DNA from: Hydractinia symbiolongicarpus
Taxonomy: Eukaryota > Cnidaria > Hydrozoa > Anthoathecata > Hydractiniidae
Direction of reading: 5' to 3'
NCBI RefSeq assembly: GCF_029227915.1
Contig: NC_079876.1
Span: forward strand, 21,516,001-21,580,000
Length of the DNA stretch: 64,000 bases
How positions within the stretch are numbered: the first letter of the stretch is position 1; each line of letters starts with the position of its first letter. Shown here in pieces: positions 13,701 to 28,297 of this stretch. The position numbers and the translations under genes are program-made. The notes beneath the pieces are model-generated. The model saw only the letters and a program-made list of their open reading frames with translations. It was not told where the DNA came from and did no database searches.

Positions 13701-16700
13701 AAATTTTTAAATGATTACTGTACCATGTACCCGAAAAATTCAACTGTACAACAACTAAAATTCTTGTCATATAGAGAGTCATTAGGCTAGTTAAAGTCAA
13801 AAAAATTATACAATGACCTTCCACGAACTTCTGTGACACTGCAGACTTTTTAATTAAAAAAATTAAATGCTAACTTTTCTTAACTGAAGCATCTCGAACT
13901 ACAACCTTTCGAATAATGGAGAATTCACTATAAAAACAATCAATAATTATTTTTATAACCTCTTTTCCTTGACTTCTTATTTAAAAACAAAGATTTTCGT
14001 CGTTTTGGCAAGATGATCTTGAACTGAAGTATGCACAGTTCATTTACGGCAGGAAATTAAGAAAACAAAAATGGAACTAATTAGCGCGTTTTAAAATGGA
14101 GGAGGATAACTGGGTAAGAAATTGTAGAAACTTAGTAGTTCCTTGGACAAAACCCAGACTTGGCAGGATGCAATAAAATCAGACTTGATGCAGAGGAATT
14201 CAAGTTTCGTTATAACACAGTCAGATCTGTTTGGAAGCAGGAAATGCTATCATGGAAAATGGATATTAAGCCGAAACTGATGAGACATGGTTTCATTTTT
14301 TGTATTTTTATTGTTATGGCAGGAAGATTTAATTTTGTTTTGTAGAAGTTGTATGCATGCATTAGAGCAGAAACCAAAAGCATTAGAAGATTCTGAAAAT
14401 AAGATCGATTTTGAAAGCGGAGTTTACATGGGAATGGGATCTTTCAATGTGGTAAGTGAATACAAAGTCTCTAATTTAGTTTCCCTTTTTATTTTTTTAT
14501 TTTAACACATGAGGTTTTCTATAAAGTCTAGGAAATGTTTGAGTTACAAAATTAGGGAGTTCGGAAGTTGCAGATTTTTTCGGAAGCCAATGTTTTTCAT
14601 CTAGAAAAATTTTGAAAATATAAAATCTGGAAAAAACAAGAACACCATATTAGCTAACATGGCCTCACACTGATTAAAGCATGCTTGAAAAGCGAGCTTC
14701 TTCATTCTGGTGCAAAATCTTTGGATAAAGCTTGTTTTATTGCTTTATTGACTGCAGTTAGCTAGGTGGTACTAATATATAAAAGATAGTTTTATGCATG
14801 GTAAGCTTTGAGGGTAATGTTTTGTTTGTTTAGTAAAATCGATAAAAGTTGTCTAGTAAAGTTTGCAAGCTTAGCTTGCTGGTTAGCTAACGTTATAAAG
14901 CAAAAATAATTTTGAAGCGAGTTAGCTTGTGTATTTTTTGTGTATTGTAACTTCTTAATAACAAACTACATATTTACAATTAGTCAGGAAGAGCCGTTAA
15001 TTTAGGGTAATGTTGTAGCTAGGGATAGCTTTACAGTTACAAATTTGGCTCATTTGGGTGTTATTTTGCCAATTCAGAATTAGAAAAATTGTTGAGTATG
15101 TCAATCAATCAATCAATTTTTAAAAAAGGGCTTTCTAATTCCTATTATGTGTTCTTTCTATCTACAATTAAATTGTGAGGGTCTAATATGCAAATGCTAT
15201 AAATCCAAAAATTTATTTGAATCGCCAAAGTTTTTTTGAAATATAATGTTGGGGTGTATTTGTGAATTGATATAAATTTAATGATACCACAGAAATTTTA
15301 GTGTATATGGACTTTCATCACGTGGCATCTTTATGATTTATCAGCTTTTTGGGATAGATGAACTTTTATTTGATTTCAAATACAGTTTTGTTTCAAATTT
15401 GGGTACGTGCTTGCTTCATTAAACCAAATGCAAACTTATACAGCAAAACAGATTAGTGTGAAATCATGTTTGCAGCTTTCCATATATACAAAGATAAAAA
15501 ATTATCTCTGTTGAAGAAATTTAAACTGAAATGTTCGGATTTACAGTTCCAATGGCTGGTTCATTCTATAACAAAATCCTAACTGTGTGTGTCTGTGACT
15601 TTTTGCAAAGATAATGTTTTTTCAGTCTGACAAAGTAGATATTTGTTGCAGGTCCTGATGTAAATAAGAACAAGCACCCTGTCTAAACACAGGAAGTGAA
15701 GAAACTCGCGCTTAGGGCCTTTTTATATGAAACTGGGAAACTCGTTCCACGAGATATCCCGCATGACTGAGATCTCAGATATTTGCGGAAAAACGCTGAA
15801 AATTTAAATCGTGTTTATATGATGCATATTCGTCTCGCCCCGGCTGAAACGGGAAACTCAGTCAACCGAGATCCCGGGCAAGTGACCAGGGATCCCGGTC
15901 AAACGGAATGGATATTTGTCCATGTAAACAGAATAACCTGGTGGCAAAGTGCAGGAAAAAGTTTATGGACGAAAAAACATGGCAGCTTCTCAGGAAGGAC
16001 CTTGCCCCAAGAAACCAAAAAAGTCATTTCACTGGACAGAAAAAACGCATGATGCGATAATTAATTGCTTGCTAGAATGTAAATCGATATGTGAGTATAA
16101 TGGTAATGATTTTAATGCTGACAAAGTCAAGCAATCTAAAACTAGCTAGATAAAGTCCATGTGACTGTTTATCATCATTATCACCTAGCTAACCAAGTCA
16201 GCCACACTAAGTCAGTAAAGCATCAGAGAGTTAAACAGCTGTAAATTCAATAATGCAAGGTAATAGATATTAAAAAAATACTACAGACAACAACACAGTG
16301 TTTTATGTGACATGCCAAACCACAGCAGGTTTGATGAAAGCCCGTCCCTGAGCTTTAGCCCTAGTTGATCTGATTAAAATAAATAACCTTATTAATAGGT
16401 TAACTGGAATACTCCTGTCTTAACCAAAATAAGGCTATAAATAATTTCATGAAGTATTAAATGTATCCAGCCAAATATTCAATTACTACAGCTCATGACA
16501 CTATTTCTACAATGTTCATTTACAATTTCATGCATCTATGTGACTTCTATGCAGGGCTGGTAAACTGACGGATCAGGGCTAGGTCCGAAAATTAGTTCGC
16601 AACATTACAGCAGTCGATTGAAGACGTAGGAGGAGAAAAAGAAAACTGCAGCTAGTTTTAAAAAGATCTCTGATATGAAATACAATCTTAATTTTAGTGA

Positions 16701-19700
16701 AACTTTCTCTATAAGAGAAGAGAATATTTAAGAAGAAACAATTTTCAATGTCTTTTGGATTCTGTGTGCATTCCTGAAATACTATTAATTAGACCATTTA
16801 GCTAGCTGCTTTCCTGTTCATAAATTTTTGCAAAAATTTATCCAACTAATTTTTTGATAATTGTCTGTGAAAGGGTGTTTTGCCCAAATTTTAGCGATTC
16901 TTGGAACAAACAGTCCAGACAGCCATTAAAATTGCAAACAAACTTGGAAAATTAATTCCACAGACAATCCTGTTTATAAATTTTTGACAAAAATTGGGAA
17001 AACAGAATGTTCTGTTGAATGCTCTGCAGGCGAATGGCTTGCACTGTTCTTCTTTTACAGATGTGTAGGGTCTGTGCCGAGAGTTGAAAATGTGCTAGCC
17101 ACAGCTTCTGCAATGTCCGCATCATGGAACAATTAATGCATTGGCCCGCAAAAGTCGAGAAAACAGAGAAAATAGGTCATGCTGATGTCAGATGCAAGAA
17201 TTATTGCAATTTGAGGTATCAGATCTAACCAAATAACCTAACATCCTAAGTACTAAGTCTATTGTAAACATTGACAAGTTCAAAGTGTGTTGGTATAATA
17301 ATGAGACACTCTAAACCATTGCTTGTGGGTATGATCTTCGAAATTAAGCACTTATTCCAATAATTTTTAAAGCATGATAGTACCTGCCACATGTCTTTTC
17401 CATTAATATTTCTCTCTTACTCAATTATTAAAATGCAGCTGCTAATTTAGATTTAGTTGTAAACAATTATACAAGCACTTTTAACAGTTAAACTGGCCAT
17501 ATTCACGCCTTTTAAAGGAACTCTCACTCTCCATAGCTAACAAATCACTCCTCAAGTTCTATACTATCTGATACTTGTTCAATTCTTCCTGTAAATGAAC
17601 TATTATTAACATTTCCTTACCAATGTTTACAGTAAGTCACCTTTGCCTGAACTACTTCAGATACCTTAAGATTCCCATGCATTTCCAATTCATAATTTTG
17701 AAAATAGTAGCACTATCGGTAAAATGCTTCTCTTAAAGTAGTTTTTATTAACAAGGTTTTTTTCACATAGCCGACTTTTTTTGTTGTATTTCTGCCCCTG
17801 TATTATAATATGTGTCTCTTTTCTGCGTACCTAGCAGTCTGCCACATTGCAGTTAAACAGAACAGCTTTTATTACAGAGAGATTTTTTCCTATCATCCCT
17901 ACGTTGAAACAGGTTTCTTTTTTATTATTTCCATTTTAAATTTGTTGTGCTCTGATGTTACTGTCTCATGTTTAGCTGCTATCATTGCTTCCCGCTAGAG
18001 TTCTCCGGCTGCTTGAATGGGTTGGCTTTTCTGGAAATAAGGTAAAAGGTAATCATCAAGATATTTTACCGCCTCTGATTTAGTCATTTTAAGTCGCGTA
18101 CATAATCGGTCCTATCAACACAACAACATAAAACACAGGAAAAGTTTGAAAGTTAAGTTTAAACCTTTAAAAGAGGCTTGTATACATGGTGTAAAAAACG
18201 GCAGCATTATTTTTATATTATATCAAATATTTTAGGCTAATGGACTAAAATGGTTAAATGATGGTTACCGTTTGAAAGGACTTCGGTCACCAATATGTAC
18301 AATTACATTACTTGGCTATCAAATAGTCATTTCACCAATTCTAGGCAAGTACCATTGTTCTTCACGATTGGCTTTCTTTGGCTAGATAAATTTCTTTAGA
18401 ATAAATAACATGCTTTGCTGATGTAGGTATTGGAGATACAGACATACCATATTCACAATCAGTTTTAAATGTTTACCTTGAAAAGTTTCCGAAGGTACTA
18501 ATAATTTTGTTACTGTTTTTTATTACCTAACCGTGTATTTCAAGCAATTGAATATGATGGAATGTCTATTATGTAAATACTGTTGTACCTTTTGTTTTAA
18601 ATTATATTTTGTAATCATGAGGAAATTAGTAAGTTTAAAAAATTCATTAAACTAGTTATCAAAAGATCGAAATAAAACGGTTAACAGAATAGTATACAGT
18701 AAAAGCACGTCAGATCATCTTAATGGTATAATGGTATATAGTAATTTTACTCAATTTTGTGAGTTTAAAAAATTTTTGTCACCAAGATAATCAATATAGA
18801 AAGGGTTGCGGAGCGTGGGACAGTGTCCCCTAGGTTTGCAAACGAAAATTTTGAAGTGGCCCCTATTTAGAAAAGATTCCTTGAATTTTGAAAAGATTCC
18901 ATGGCAAGACGAACAAGTATAACTGCCTTTCCTAAACATGGCATTTTTGTGATATATAAATGAAAGTGGTTGTTGTAGATGCAAAATAATTACCTTTTTG
19001 CTAGCCCTGTCCAGGATTTGAACCTGAATCTCTCATTTGCATGAGTGTCATAGCCTTAGACCAGCAGGGCATAAATTATATATATATATACGAAACTTTA
19101 CAGGTGAATATTATATACACTTAGGAATTTACAGCGCAAATAGACTAATTAAAATGCAAGTATGAAGTATGTCATAAATGGAAGAAGCAAGTTATGGGGT
19201 CATCAGCAAAAAATTAAGATGCCTGGGACAAGCAAACGAGTGTCATTTTGGCAAAAAATTAATCGATTCATCTTTATAATGTCTATGCATTGATAAAGTT
19301 TGAATGCACATCCTTCTTTAACAGGTCTAAAATTACTGATGACAGAAAATGTCAAAAATTTGCTATTACTTAAATATGACATCATAATTTATGCAACATA
19401 ATTAAATCTGAAATTCTTTAAATGTGAATTTCTTGAGAACGAAAAGATCTTTTTAAAAAATTTAAAAAGACTTGTTAGCCAACTTTTTAAGCTCTATAAT
19501 ATAATTCCAACATCATTTGTGACATGGTTTGCGATTTTCGACCGTTTCATTATTATAACGCCGTTATAACGCTGTTATAACGCCCTTATAATGCTTCTAC
19601 TTCAGTGTTAATTTAACACTTTGATCTTAAATTTACAAGCGTTAAATGGTGATAAGACAACCAGCGTTATAACACGTTAATAACGCTTCTCAATTGTGCG

Positions 19701-22700
19701 CCGTTTTTAGCGTTATAACGCTTCCCCACTTTCGAATTTGGTTGAAAAAAATTCGATTATGAAACAATAACTTTGACTTAGCGTTCAACAAGTGTCTAAT
19801 GATTATTTAAAAAGTCAACCTTAGATCAATAATCTTAGCTACTGTTTTATAATGTATTTTCTTATCAAGTTTCGACATTATCGTCTGTATTACCTAACAT
19901 GCGATTACATTGTTATATAAAACGTTTATTTACATCAACGTGTAATTGTTCCGTTCATGTGTAAGCTTGTTCTGAAACATAGTAGCTACTAATGTTGTTT
20001 TTTTCATTAATAACGTTCTTGTCCAAAGGCTTGTTTGACAAATGTGATTAAAATGTGACCCGAAGCTGGCTATTGTTAAATACAAAAAGTATACTAGTTC
20101 TCCTGGCTATTCTCAGCCTGATTTGTTCTTATTTTGTTCTGAACACAACCTGAGACTTCAGCCTCATTTCATATTCAAAGAATTTGTGTTTTAGTATCTT
20201 GAAAATAATTTATTATGGGCTTTTTCTGCCTTGATATATTGAATTCTATGCACTTTTTAGCCTTAAAAATAGCGGAACTTCAAGAGCGAAAATGTTTACG
20301 AGACACACAGCTTTGAATTTTCTCACGCTTTAGAATTTTGAAACAAGGAAAAGAATTAATTTTTTTTATTTATACAGAACTATGCGGGATACTGATTGCG
20401 TCATAACGTGGCTGATTTCTAATAAATTATTCATAACTTAAAACAGTGGGCAATGTAAATATAGCGAAAATGACGAGAGAAAAAGAGTTCTAGCTAAACT
20501 TTTAAACAATAAATTCACAGGACTTTTATTTCTCAGCAATGACAAATTTCGGAAGTTAATTATTGTATAATTTGAAAGATCCATATGCATTTATAATAAG
20601 TCTGCAGCTGCTGTTATTATTCGTTCTATTTTTTGGCATAATCTGAGGCTCACACAAAAAGGTGTAAACAAAGTAAAACAAACAAACAAGTCTTAGTAAG
20701 ATTTTCTGGTTTTTATAGAACATGTATCTAACAACTAAAACGCAAAAATGTTTAGATCTATAGAGATATTTTTACAATAAATTGTTGTTGCAATGACCAA
20801 CCGCACATCTGCAAGAGTGTAGTTTTCCGCCATTGTTAAATCACTAATGAGCCTTAATTTTCAAAGCGCGTTTTTATTTACTAATTTCAAGCGTTATAAC
20901 TGTCAGCGTTAACTGTCAGCGTTTTAGCGTTCGTTTGAGAAAGCGAACAGACCAAATATTCATACTGAAACTATTCAACTAAGTAACTAACAAACAAAAA
21001 CTAAAATTTATTATAAATTTCCAATCTGCATGCTAATCGACTTGGTCCAGAGAAATAACAAAGCTAAAAGAAAAAAATATATATTAACAAATATTTAGGA
21101 TTAAAAAAATCAACGGAAAAAGCTTTCAAGTATATGGCGTTAAAACGTCTGCCAAACACTTTAATGATTGGGGATCACTGTGAAGAAGCGTTTTAATGAG
21201 TTATAACGGATAGAAGCAGCTTTCAAGTATAGGGGCATTATAACGCCTGCATAACGCTTCAACAATCCATGGTCGCCGTGAAGAAACGTTATAACACGTT
21301 ATAACGGTTACACAACGTTTATGGAACATCTGATTGAGCAGTGTTCGAAAGTTTTCTACGTTCGAAATTTCAAGAAATACGTAACGCTGTAATTAATGCG
21401 TTATAACGCTGCTATTGAAGAGCCAATCAGTTTAAAGAAGCAAGAGAAATTTTAACGCCGTTACAATTTTTACAGTAATAAACCTCAGCGTTATAACGCA
21501 TATTTTACGCCGTTAAAATGTCAAATAAACTTAAAACCCGAACGGTTGATATTCGCAAACCATGTCACATTTTATACCTCGGGTTCCATTTTAGGTGTTT
21601 CGGGTGTATTACATTTTTTCAAAAAACCTAACTTTCCTGCAACTTTAGCTAAAATATAAATACAGTTTACATGTTAGTGCTCCTGTCATAGAAAACATTC
21701 GGCAAACCTTTTTTATTTTTCACGGAATCTTCCCGGCAGAACTTAGTACAGGTAAACAATGCTCCACATCCATATAGGTTTAATACCATTTCAAAAAAAA
21801 ATTAGCGCAACTTCTGTTAAATAGAAACGCAGGTAACAGCTTGTCCTTAACACTGGGCTAAGTGATCAGTACAGGTATACTCTGTTGCACATACGTTTCA
21901 GCATAATACCCAGCATAATACCCATTTATCTTAACTTCAGTTTAAATAAACAAACAATTTGTTACCCTACGCAGCTAAACCAATCACTCAGCAATTTTAT
22001 CTTATGGAAACGTTTTTGTAACATTTAAAAAATAAAAGCTCAGATTATAACCTGTTTTAACCCTCTTAAAAGCAAAAAGAATCCTGCAACATTTTATTGG
22101 AAAAGTTCCTGTGAAAGATCGAAAATTATTTGTAACATTCGATAGGCGTAGGACATTGTCCACAAAAACTTATTGCAACGATTTAAATAAAAACAGGGGA
22201 AACAGCCCTTTGTTACCCTGTTTAGCTAAAATTTAAATAGCAGTATATGTTTATTTTGTACAGCAATTTCATGAGCGACCTACAAAATCTGTCTGAAAGA
22301 ATTTTTCTATGATAGCAGTTAGCTATCATGTAGCTAATTGCACGAGAACCACAAAGCCTTTATAACAAAAAATGTAGATGTTGATGTAAAAGTAGGTTAT
22401 TTGATATAGAAATAATTTATGTTTCTGTAACTTGGCCAGAACTGGTGCATGCTACTGGTAGCTTTAAAAAATTCGACTTCCTGACCTACAACATGGCAAT
22501 GTCTACTACCCTACTTCCTTTGTGACGTGCCGACAATATAGCTACGATCGTCCAGAAAAATATGTCTCTCAGTCTTTCTGTGGCATTTGATGTTAAAAAG
22601 TGCCCATGGGGTCTGAACAGGCAGGGTAAATGATTACACATAACTACGTCAATCTCTGTAAAACATTAATCGTGAGAGACAGGAGGTACTATCTGTACAA

Positions 22701-25700
22701 TATGTAGCTAGCTATGTTCTTCTGCTGATTTTGCTAAACTTTTTGGTCCAAAATTGCCAGAGCCATCTTATTTTTGAAGACAATAGTAGCTTAGAATAAG
22801 CTATGTTATGGGAAATTTATACGGAGTAGAATTATCTCACTCATTGTTAAGTATATAGCTATAGCGACCTACAAAATCTGTCTGAAAGAATTTTTCTATG
22901 CTAGCAGTTAGCTATCATGTAGCTAATTGTATGCTAGCAAAAAATTGATAGATTTTTGCTAGCTAGCTTTAGGTGTGAGTAAGTGTAGGCTTGGTCTTAT
23001 TCAGAAAGATTAAATCTGGTTTTCACAACATGTTTTCTAGTCTATCAACAACTGCCACTCCCAGTGTAGGGTCAGAGCTCAGAACCACACAGGGGACTGA
23101 GACTAGAGAGCTTTGAACTCCTGCACTGGGCCCCACAAAGCACAAATGAAGGAGAGCTGGGGGGCAAGATGGGGGAAGACACTAAGACAAATATGGCTGT
23201 CACTGTCCCATCTTGCCAAGGTCCCATCTTGCCAAGGTCACTACAAATATGTACAAGGTATCTATATATAACATGTATACACAACAGGATTAAAATAACT
23301 TCAATAAACAAGAACTCTTTAGCATGATAATTCTGTGCTGCCCACATTCGCTGCAACTTTAAAGATGACATCACTGTCGAACAATCGTCATGGCCAAATC
23401 CACTCCAAGTTCTAACCATATTTTCATACAGCAGTGGCACCAGTAAACGTCCACAATCCTCGTATTTTGAAATACAGTTTTTTTTAACGTTGTCACTATT
23501 CTCGAACATTGATCATGTTTATCCCTTAATTACGATTATGCTAAACATATACTAGCATGAGATTCTTCGTTATCGTCAACAAGTTGGATGTACTTGAGAG
23601 CTAGTTGTAGGTAACTTTCCGCACTTGTCTTCTACTTTCCGAGTTGAGCTTGTTGTTAAATCGTGCTCGTCTTTTTTACATAGTTGAGTTCTTAGAGCAG
23701 ACAGGTTCTCCTTCATTCAGGTTCTCCTTCATTCAGGTGCCAAATGCATGCAGTTGTACTTTTCCTCCAGTGACTAACGTGCGTAGATTTGGACCCTAAT
23801 AAGACGGGGTTTCGTCAACACTTAGACTATCCGACCGCCTCAGGCATCTATGTGCACAGTCACTGATTTATCCACAAGATTGTAATGCACCTCCTATTCC
23901 AGTTCCATTATAACAGCAAGCATATAATAGAAAAAAAGGGAGATTAAGTATGGTTCACAAGTATCACATTTCCTAAGAAAAGATTAATTTTTCTTATTTT
24001 ATGGCTTATTTACTCTGCAATGTGGATTTATGGGGGCAAAGGCAAAACGGCTTAGATGAGTAGTACGTATTTCCCTTTTTATCATAGGTAAGCAGTTTTG
24101 GTATGGTTTTTTTTTCTAGTGGATTTTCTTGGTTCTGGTAAGGCGCTTTCCCATATATTTGCGTCTATTTAATGGTCATCCATTTCCTCTTCTTCTGTAG
24201 TTTCTTCTGCCTCTGTGTCCCTAGATCTGGTATTAGTTTCGTCTCGATCATCATCATCAGTTTCTACCGGATCATCTTCATCTGGTGAACTAACTTTTTC
24301 TGGGGTTTCTTTCATCTTTCTTCTCTCCCCTCTCCTCTTCTTTTTTTTTTTGATGGATGACAGTTTTCTCATCAGGTACATTATCTTTCTCTCTTGAATC
24401 AGAGTTCGAGGATGATGACGAATTTTCAGGGAGCTCATAGGGTTTTTTTCGATGGTCTCATTTTGATTGGACTAGCCTCTTCGCTTGGTTTTTTCATCAA
24501 CTGTTCGCATTTCTGGAGAAGATTACGATGCAGTACTTTTATCCTTCCCATTCCATCTTCTTTTTTGATATGGTATACTGAATGTCAGGTTTCTCTTTTT
24601 CCACAACCTAAATATCTTTTTCCCAGTATGATCGGAGTTTCCCAGTGCCACCCCGTTCGGAAACATTTTTCATGAGCACTCTGTCACCCACTTGAATTAC
24701 ATTTCCAAATTTTCGTTTATCGTACCTCTGTTTGCCTGAAGCTGCTCTCCCTCGACTGTTTCTTTTAGCAATCTCGTATGCTTCTTCGAGTGACCTTTTC
24801 CAATTTGATACAAAGTCCTGATGGTCCAAATCCTTGACTTTTCTGGTCTCTTCATTATCAAAAATGGAATCAATCCGTAGACCCGAACATCAGGAAATGG
24901 GGTGAGTATCCAGTTGATCGATGTACAGTGTTGTATGCGAACATCAGATGTTTTACATGATCTTTCCAATTTTCTTTTTGGGTAGTTGTCACTGTCTTTA
25001 GCATATTGATTACCGTCCGGTTCATCCTTTCACAAACACCATTTCCCATTGGGTGATAAGGAGTAGTATTGGATGCCTTTATCCCAGTCAGAAAGTGAAG
25101 TTGTGTCCATAGCTTATTGTTAAATTCTCAACCATGATCATGATGAATTCTTTGTGGCTAGCCAAATACAAGAACGTACTCATCATCATCATCATCATTC
25201 TCGGCTTAACGTCCATTTTCCATGCTAGCATGGGTTGGACGGGGTATATTAATGACCCTCTTCCAATCTGATCTAGACTGTGTTAGATCTAAACTTAACT
25301 TCCTCTGTATCAAGTCTTTCTCAGTCTGCCTCTGGGCTTTGCCCCAGGAACTATCAAGTCTTTACACTTTCTTACCCAATTATCCTCCTCCATTCTTTCC
25401 AAGTGCCCCAGCCAGTTCAATCTTCTTATCTGGATAACATTTTTAATTCTACGGAGACTTAGCCTGCTTCTTAGCTCATCTGAACTCTTTCTGTCTCTCA
25501 GACTAGCGTTACACATTCACCTAACCATTTTCATATCATTCCTTTCTAAACGGTCAAGATCTTCCTGCTTCACTGCCCATGTCTCACTACCATACAACAT
25601 AACACTTCTTACACAGGCCTCATACAAACTACCTTTTACCTCAATTGACAGGACTCTGCTAGTCAACAAAGGAAGTAACTCTCTGAAGTTTTTCCAAGCA

Positions 25701-28258
25701 GAACCTATCCTGCAAGTAACACTTCTTCCAACACCCCCTTCACTGCCCAACAAATCACCTAAGTAACAGAAGTTCTCAACTATCTCTAACGAGCCACTGT
25801 TGTACATCATTAAAGCTGGAAATACTTCATTCTCTATAATCTCACCTTTGCAACGCTTGCATACAAACTGTATGTCAGCTCTTAACCTTCCACTAATACT
25901 ACTGCACTTCTTATGTACCCAATGCTTGCAAGTCTGACAAAAAATTGAGTTACTATTAACCCCTCTCCTGCAAACTCCACAAGGCCACTTTCCAACTACA
26001 AGGTCACACTTGGCTGCAATGCTACTAATCATGACTTAAGACTTTGCTGTGTTTACCTTTAGCCCTTTCTCTTCTAGTCCTTTCTTCCACTTCTTAAACT
26101 TTTTAACTAATTCTTCCATCGACTCTGCTATGAGAACCAAATCATCTGCATACAATAACTCCCATGGACAACCTGTTCTGAACTCCATCGACAGCGCTTC
26201 TAATTCTAGAATAAACAACAAAGGACTAAGTACAGAACCCTGATGTACACCAACATTTACACTAAATTCATCACTAAGTGAATCGTTTCTGGCCCTTCTA
26301 CAACATCATCATCAGACAAATTATCCTCGTCCCAATCAAACTCAGTGTTAAGCAACCTCTGATAATGATTCTTCCAAGCTACCCTTTTCTCCTCCTCTGT
26401 GCTAGCCAAAACACCTTCATCATTACGTATACACTTCTCACCTACAATATCTTGATTAGTCTTCTTCATTTGCTTTGCTATCTTGAATACCTCATTGCGC
26501 TGGTCTTCCCTTCTTAACACATCTGCGAATCTGTTTCTCTCTGCTTCTGATTTTGCCTTATACACTGCTGTACGAGCGCGACGCTTAGCTTCTAAGTAAA
26601 TATTTTTACTACCACCTGACTTCCACTCTTTCCAAAGTTTCCTCTTTTCCTTTATACACTGGTCAACCCCATTATTCCACCACCAGGTCTGTCTATGTCT
26701 AGCTGGTCCTTTCGTCCACCGACAGGTATCATCAGAAGCTTCTAAAAGACAATTCTTTAAAGTAGTCCAAGTACTTTCAACATTGTCACTATCACATTGA
26801 CTATTGTAGGCTAACTGCTGAACTATTGCACTAAATTGTCTTGCTACAATCTCTTCCTTCAGCTTCCAGACTTTTCGACGGGGCTTGTACTTTCCCTTGG
26901 CTTCTTTAACACTCTTCAAGATAATATCACAAACCAGCAACCTATGCTGGGAAACACACTCTTCCCCCGATATAACTTTCATGTCCTTCACCACTTTCTT
27001 GTCTGACTTTCTAACCAGGAAGTAATCTATCTGTGTCTTACAACCACCTGACTCATATGTTATCAGCCTAGTCTGTCTCTTACTGAATGATGTGTTGCAA
27101 ACCACCATGTCTGTTGCCATTCCAAACTCAAGCAATCTCTCCCCTTCCTTATTTCTGCTCCCAAATCCATAGCCTCCATGCACACCTCTATAACCTTCAG
27201 ATGACTTCCCAACATGACCATTAAAGTCGCCGCCCACCATGACAAGTTCAGTGTCTCCAAACTTTGATGTGACTGCTATTAACTCATCATAAAACTTATC
27301 TTTATCTTCCTCACTGAGTCCACACTGTGGAGCATAAACTGACAGAAAAGTGACAATCCTATTACCTATCAAAAACTTTATCACTATAATACGACTAATA
27401 ACACGCATAACATCTATTACTTTTTCTACCCACTTCTCTGCAATGAATATGCCAACTCCTCCATATCCATCACTATTACCAATCCAAAAAAGCTTATACC
27501 TTGCCCTCCTACCTTCCACAAATTTCACTGAAGCTCCTCTCCACCTGACTTCCTGAACACAACACATATCAACAGATCTACGTTCTAACATTTCAACTAC
27601 TTCACCTGCTCTACCTCTCAGAGTACCAACATTTACACTAGCCATCCTCAAGCTAGTGTTATCTACCTTGTGATGTGGTAGTTGGGTAACGGTCTGACGA
27701 TGCTCACACCTGACATCTGTCCTACCGTGCGCGACACCTTCACTCCTTAGAGTTCCAGCCCCGTTTACACAGTTTGTCTGATCAACTATTCTTACGGCCA
27801 TTAATAAAGAGTTTTGGCATTGTTTTACAGCTGGATTCCCTTCCTAGCGCCAACCTTTCACAGACCGGACTGGGTGTTTTTTAAAGTGACACCATCACTA
27901 TGTGGCATTTCATGGGACTTGCACAATCGCCCCTTTAAACTAAGGCATGGTGGAGAACGGTCAACTCCTCTCTTGTCTGCCGTTTTGCTGAGTTTGTTTT
28001 AGTTGGATATGCTTGCGCAAACTTTGTAAAGGGGTCTACGACCACCAAAAAATAATTAAAGTTTCCTCGACATTGGTCCAAGTGTAAATAATTAATGTAT
28101 ATTATTTCGAATGGTTCTGTTGTTTCACTGACTTTCAGTCGAGCCAATATCATCCCTATCCCTTTAAAACACATACTTTCTAAAAAGATTTTCCACTTCT
28201 TTTCTTTGTTTTGATGGTAGGTGATCTAAATCAACAGGTGGCAGCATAGTAGCTCTAT

Positions 28259-28297
<39 letters not shown>

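Larger units (their letters stand above)
25178..27982 (-). mobile_element. RTE (CFDP2-like) LINE, nearly full length, defective
   Basis: 5' end at about 27982 (leader with GGTTGGCGCTAGGAAGGG), ORF2 from 27801, 3' end in a (ATG)n tail at 25178-25200. It lies inside the Gypsy integrase in the same orientation; about ten integrase codons at the junction are not seen. It is the reference for the fragments at 5.0, 5.8, 6.3, 10.4 and 14.1 kb. Confidence 0.8.

Noticed and set aside
17912-18113. Protein-like frame on the - strand (…[18 protein letters not shown]…)
   Set aside because: It is the complement of two TTC39 + strand exons and their intron; it has an in-frame TAG and the + strand matches a known family exactly.
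19004-19070. Functional tRNA gene
   Set aside because: The anticodon arm is too short and the last acceptor pair mismatches.
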